From NCBI GenBank assembly GCA_016871475.1, contig VHDG01000086.1, forward strand, positions 1 through 9,901: a stretch of 9,901 nt of DNA, read 5' to 3'. Each line of letters starts with the position of its first letter. Position 1 is the first letter of the stretch. Position numbers and translations under genes: made by a program. Source of the stretch: Verrucomicrobiota bacterium (GTDB taxonomy: Bacteria > Verrucomicrobiota > Verrucomicrobiia > Limisphaerales > UBA11320). Of this stretch, positions 7,760 to 9,901 are shown piece by piece. Under the pieces are notes generated by a model. It saw only the letters and a program-made list of their open reading frames with translations. It had not been told where the DNA came from and did no database searches.

Positions 7760-7788
7760 ATACAACGGAACCCGAGGCCTCGGGTCAA
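7760..7788 (-). promoter_or_regulatory. Candidate sigma70-type promoter of the Ppx/GppA gene
   Basis: Read on the minus strand, TTGACC (7788-7783, five of six matches to the -35 consensus) is followed after 17 bp by TTGTAT (7765-7760, three of six matches to the -10). Transcription would begin near 7752, leaving a leader of only about 10 nt before the ATG at 7742. That fits the lack of a Shine-Dalgarno. The -10 element is weak, so the call is tentative. Confidence 0.4.
7770..7785. promoter_or_regulatory. Perfect 16 bp palindrome, possible operator
   Basis: ACCCGAGGCCTCGGGT is its own reverse complement over all 16 bases. It fills the spacer and touches the -35 of the candidate phosphatase promoter, where a dimeric repressor would block polymerase. 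With no loop bases it is a poor RNA hairpin, so a protein binding site is the more natural reading. GC-rich palindromes do occur by chance, so function is inferred only. Confidence 0.35.
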
Positions 7789-8019
7789 GGAATGCTGTGT
7801 GACATCTTTCGGGCAACGAGTTCTTGTCGATTGTGCGACCCCGAAAGCTTTCTCACGCTTTTTCGTCATCCCTGGTTTTGTTCAGCCCATCTGATCCATG
7901 GCTGGGTGACGGTTCGTTGGCGCGTCTTTTCCAAATCTGAACTGGAAACCCCCTTCCGTCTGCCCTACATTACGCCCGTCCCGGCACCATCTCTTGTCCA
8001 TGGTCCGCGTGGCGCGTTT

Positions 8020-9901
8020 ATGATGTTGTCTTTTACTCTCCTGCCTCACCGCCTCGTCCTGTTCGTCGCCATCCTCCTTCTGCTGACTCTGCCGGGCCTC
8101 AGAGCCGCCATGGTCATCAACGAGATCCACTATTCCCCATCTGACAAAACCAGGCCGACTGAGTTCATTGAGCTGCTGAACTTCAGCGACTCCCCTGTGA
8201 ACCTCTCGGGGTGGAGGCTGACCGACGCTGTCCAATTCACTTTTCCGAGCAACACCCTGGTGCCTGCGCAGCAAACGGTGGTCATCGCCGGCACACCCTC
8301 CTCCTTTCTCACGAACTTTGGATTCGCACCCCTGGGACCCTGGGTTGGGAGGCTTCGGCGCTCCGGCGCCAACATCCAGTTGCGCGACACGACCGGCCTC
8401 GTGGTGGATGAGGTGGATTATCGTCCGGGATTCCCGTGGCCCACGGCGGCCCGGGGCGAAGGAGCATCCATCGAGCTGATCCAGCCGACTCTCGACAACA
8501 GCCTGGGCGGATCCTGGCGAAGCTCGGGCTACTCGCAGGGAATCGTGTCGTCGAACTCGTATCTGGCCCTGCAGGACCCATCCTGGAGATTCCGCAAAGG
8601 AACCAACGAAGCTTCCATCCCGACCAACGCATGGAGGTTTCTGAGCTTCGTCGAGGATGGTTCCTGGCAAACCGCCCAGGCTCCGATTGGATTTGGCGAC
8701 AACGATGACAAGACGGATCTCTCAAAGCCCCCGTGGAATGTTCCGACTCCCATGCAGAACAACTACATCTCGCTCTACCTTCGGAGGCCGTTCGTCGTGC
8801 CAGACGGGCCCCTGCCGACACGGCTTCGACTTCGCGTGGTGATCGAGGACGGTTGCGTGGTGTGGATCAACGGACGCGAGGTGGGGCGTCTCAACATGCG
8901 GGACAAGCTGGAGAAGCCCTTTGATGCCGGGCTGACCGGAAGGCCGCTGGGTGCCGTGGCTCACAAGGCGGTCTCCGGAGGCAGACCCGTCATCCAGGAG
9001 CTCCTGGTACCCACGCGGAGCGCAGATCTCGCCACCGGTACCAACCTGATCGCCATCCACGCCTTCAACTCCTCCTTGAACGGGCTCGGTGTTTCGATCG
9101 ATTGCGCGATCCTGGGGGAAGTGGCGGATCCGACTCCGGGTTCTCCCAATGCCACCCAGGTCGCCAATGCCCCTCCACAGATCCGACAAGTGGATCACAT
9201 CCCTCTTCAGCCTGCGGCATCCAACAGCGTGACGATCACGGCCAGAGTGACCGATCCAGATCGAGTTGGTTCAGTCATGCTGGAGTACCAGGCGGTCGAT
9301 CCCGGCAGATACATCCGCAAATCGGATGCCGCCTACCTCACCAACTGGATCTCGCTGCCGATGAATGACGAGGGTGTGTCTCCTGACCTCACACGGGGAG
9401 ACGGGCTTTACACGGCTGTCATCCCGGCGGGTGTTCAAACGCATCGCAGGCTCGTGCGATACCGAGTGGTTGCCGCGGACCTGTTGGGTGCGTCGGTGCG
9501 GGTTCCGTATCCGGATGATCCGCAGCCCAACTTCGCCTACTTCGTATACGACGGAGTTCCAGGATGGGAGGGAGCCTTCAAGCCCGGGGATGCGGGGGTT
9601 CAGGGCAGGGTGCAGCGCTTCCCGTCCGATCTGATGCGCTCACTGCCGGTTTACCACCTCATTGCCAACGAGCAGGATGTGAACCGGAGCCAATACGACA
9701 GCGGCTTCGATGGTGTTCCGATGCCTGGGGCGCTGGTTTACGACGGCAGAGTGCACGATCACATCACTTTTCATAATCGCGGCGAGTTCTCCACCTATGT
9801 GTCTGGAAAGAACAAATGGCGGCTGCACTTCAACAACACCCACGAGCTCCAGGCCCGGGACAATCGGGGGAGGCCTTACGATGAGACGTGGGATGACATT
9901 A
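8020..9901 (+). CDS. Secreted lamin-tail-domain / CotH-kinase protein (3' end outside window)
   Basis: The frame is open from ATG 8020 to the window edge, giving 627 codons without a stop. Residues 1-30 form a signal peptide (long Leu/Val/Ile core, then LRAA). Residues 31-165 are a lamin-tail domain: VINEIHYSP, FIELLNFSDSPVNLSGWRL, then VDEVDY. Residues about 200-368 look like a beta jelly-roll with DDG-type VVIEDGCVVWINGREV and an end strand TNLIAIHAFN. After the linker DPTPGSPN comes an Ig-like segment (385-510, with GDGLYTAVIP). From about 540 the start of a CotH-kinase domain is seen (VYHLIAN, HITFHNRGEFSTY, KNKWRLHFN, ELQARDNRG); its catalytic residues lie beyond the window. CotH proteins are secreted or surface kinases, known from spore coats but common in large surface proteins elsewhere. 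No Shine-Dalgarno is seen; ATG 8023 is an equally possible start. It is divergent from the phosphatase gene, and no partner gene is visible. Confidence 0.88.
   Translation, partial: MMLSFTLLPHRLVLFVAILLLLTLPGLRAAMVINEIHYSPSDKTRPTEFIELLNFSDSPVNLSGWRLTDAVQFTFPSNTLVPAQQTVVIAGTPSSFLTNFGFAPLGPWVGRLRRSGANIQLRDTTGLVVDEVDYRPGFPWPTAARGEGASIELIQPTLDNSLGGSWRSSGYSQGIVSSNSYLALQDPSWRFRKGTNEASIPTNAWRFLSFVEDGSWQTAQAPIGFGDNDDKTDLSKPPWNVPTPMQNNYISLYLRRPFVVPDGPLPTRLRLRVVIEDGCVVWINGREVGRLNMRDKLEKPFDAGLTGRPLGAVAHKAVSGGRPVIQELLVPTRSADLATGTNLIAIHAFNSSLNGLGVSIDCAILGEVADPTPGSPNATQVANAPPQIRQVDHIPLQPAASNSVTITARVTDPDRVGSVMLEYQAVDPGRYIRKSDAAYLTNWISLPMNDEGVSPDLTRGDGLYTAVIPAGVQTHRRLVRYRVVAADLLGASVRVPYPDDPQPNFAYFVYDGVPGWEGAFKPGDAGVQGRVQRFPSDLMRSLPVYHLIANEQDVNRSQYDSGFDGVPMPGALVYDGRVHDHITFHNRGEFSTYVSGKNKWRLHFNNTHELQARDNRGRPYDETWDDI

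Larger units (their letters stand above)
7743..8019. other. Divergent intergenic region
   Basis: These 277 bp hold the 5' ends of the phosphatase gene (minus) and the lamin-tail/CotH gene (plus). The phosphatase side carries a promoter-like pair with a palindrome. On the plus strand the best pair is CTGGAA (7942-7947) and TACATT (7966-7971) with 18 bp between them, a weak match that I do not call as a promoter. A GAAAGCTTTC palindrome (7843-7852) followed by a T-rich stretch is present but lies in no expected transcript end. No convincing gene was found here. Confidence 0.5.

Noticed and set aside
7842..7865. CGAAAGC ... GCTTTTTCG hairpin with T-rich arm as a terminator.
   Set aside because: The arms are mismatched by two bases, and no gene ends nearby on either strand.
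8000..8023. Seven-codon ORF (MVRVARL) whose TGA overlaps the CotH-type gene start, as a leader peptide with translational coupling.
   Set aside because: It has no Shine-Dalgarno and is too short to distinguish from chance; conservation data would be needed.
7882..8670. 262-codon open frame on the minus strand opposite the start of the lamin-tail gene.
   Set aside because: Its product is low-complexity and rich in Arg, Gly and Gln with no recognisable domain, while the plus strand encodes a clear signal peptide and lamin-tail domain.

Overview
The window reads as ordinary chromosomal DNA from a GC-rich bacterium, most likely a member of Verrucomicrobiota. This is an inference from gene content: a dapF-dapA-dapB cluster, a very long secreted FG-GAP/VCBS + ASPIC/UnbV protein, and a lamin-tail-domain/CotH surface protein. 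The last two types are abundant in that phylum and its relatives. No tRNA, rRNA, CRISPR, insertion sequence, phage or plasmid feature was seen.

Layout. Positions 12-3015 (+) hold a compact biosynthetic operon, dapF, dapA, dapB, folK. dapA and dapB overlap by an ATGA, and folK follows 15 bp after dapB from a GTG start with its own Shine-Dalgarno. The three Dap enzymes cover both ends of diaminopimelate synthesis: DapA and DapB make tetrahydrodipicolinate, and DapF epimerises LL-DAP to meso-DAP for peptidoglycan and lysine. FolK makes the pterin pyrophosphate for folate. The enzymes of the middle DAP steps lie outside the window.

A 73 bp gap separates folK from two minus-strand genes. The first on the map (3089-6739) encodes a 1216-residue secreted protein built from two successive calcium-loop beta-propeller modules, each ending in an ASPIC/UnbV domain. 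Upstream of it, 46 bp away, is a short Ppx/GppA-type phosphatase (6786-7742), so the pair may be co-transcribed.

A 277 bp divergent intergenic region (7743-8019) contains a plausible promoter for the phosphatase gene, with a perfect 16 bp palindrome in its spacer. From 8020 to the window edge (+) runs the N-terminal 627 codons of a large secreted protein: signal peptide, lamin-tail domain, jelly-roll-like segment, Ig-like segment and the beginning of a CotH-kinase domain. It has no stop codon in the window.

No clearly new multi-gene system is visible. The points most worth a second look are the two-module UnbV/propeller protein, the palindrome in the phosphatase promoter, the readable sense extension after the folK stop codon, and the split between Shine-Dalgarno and non-Shine-Dalgarno starts.
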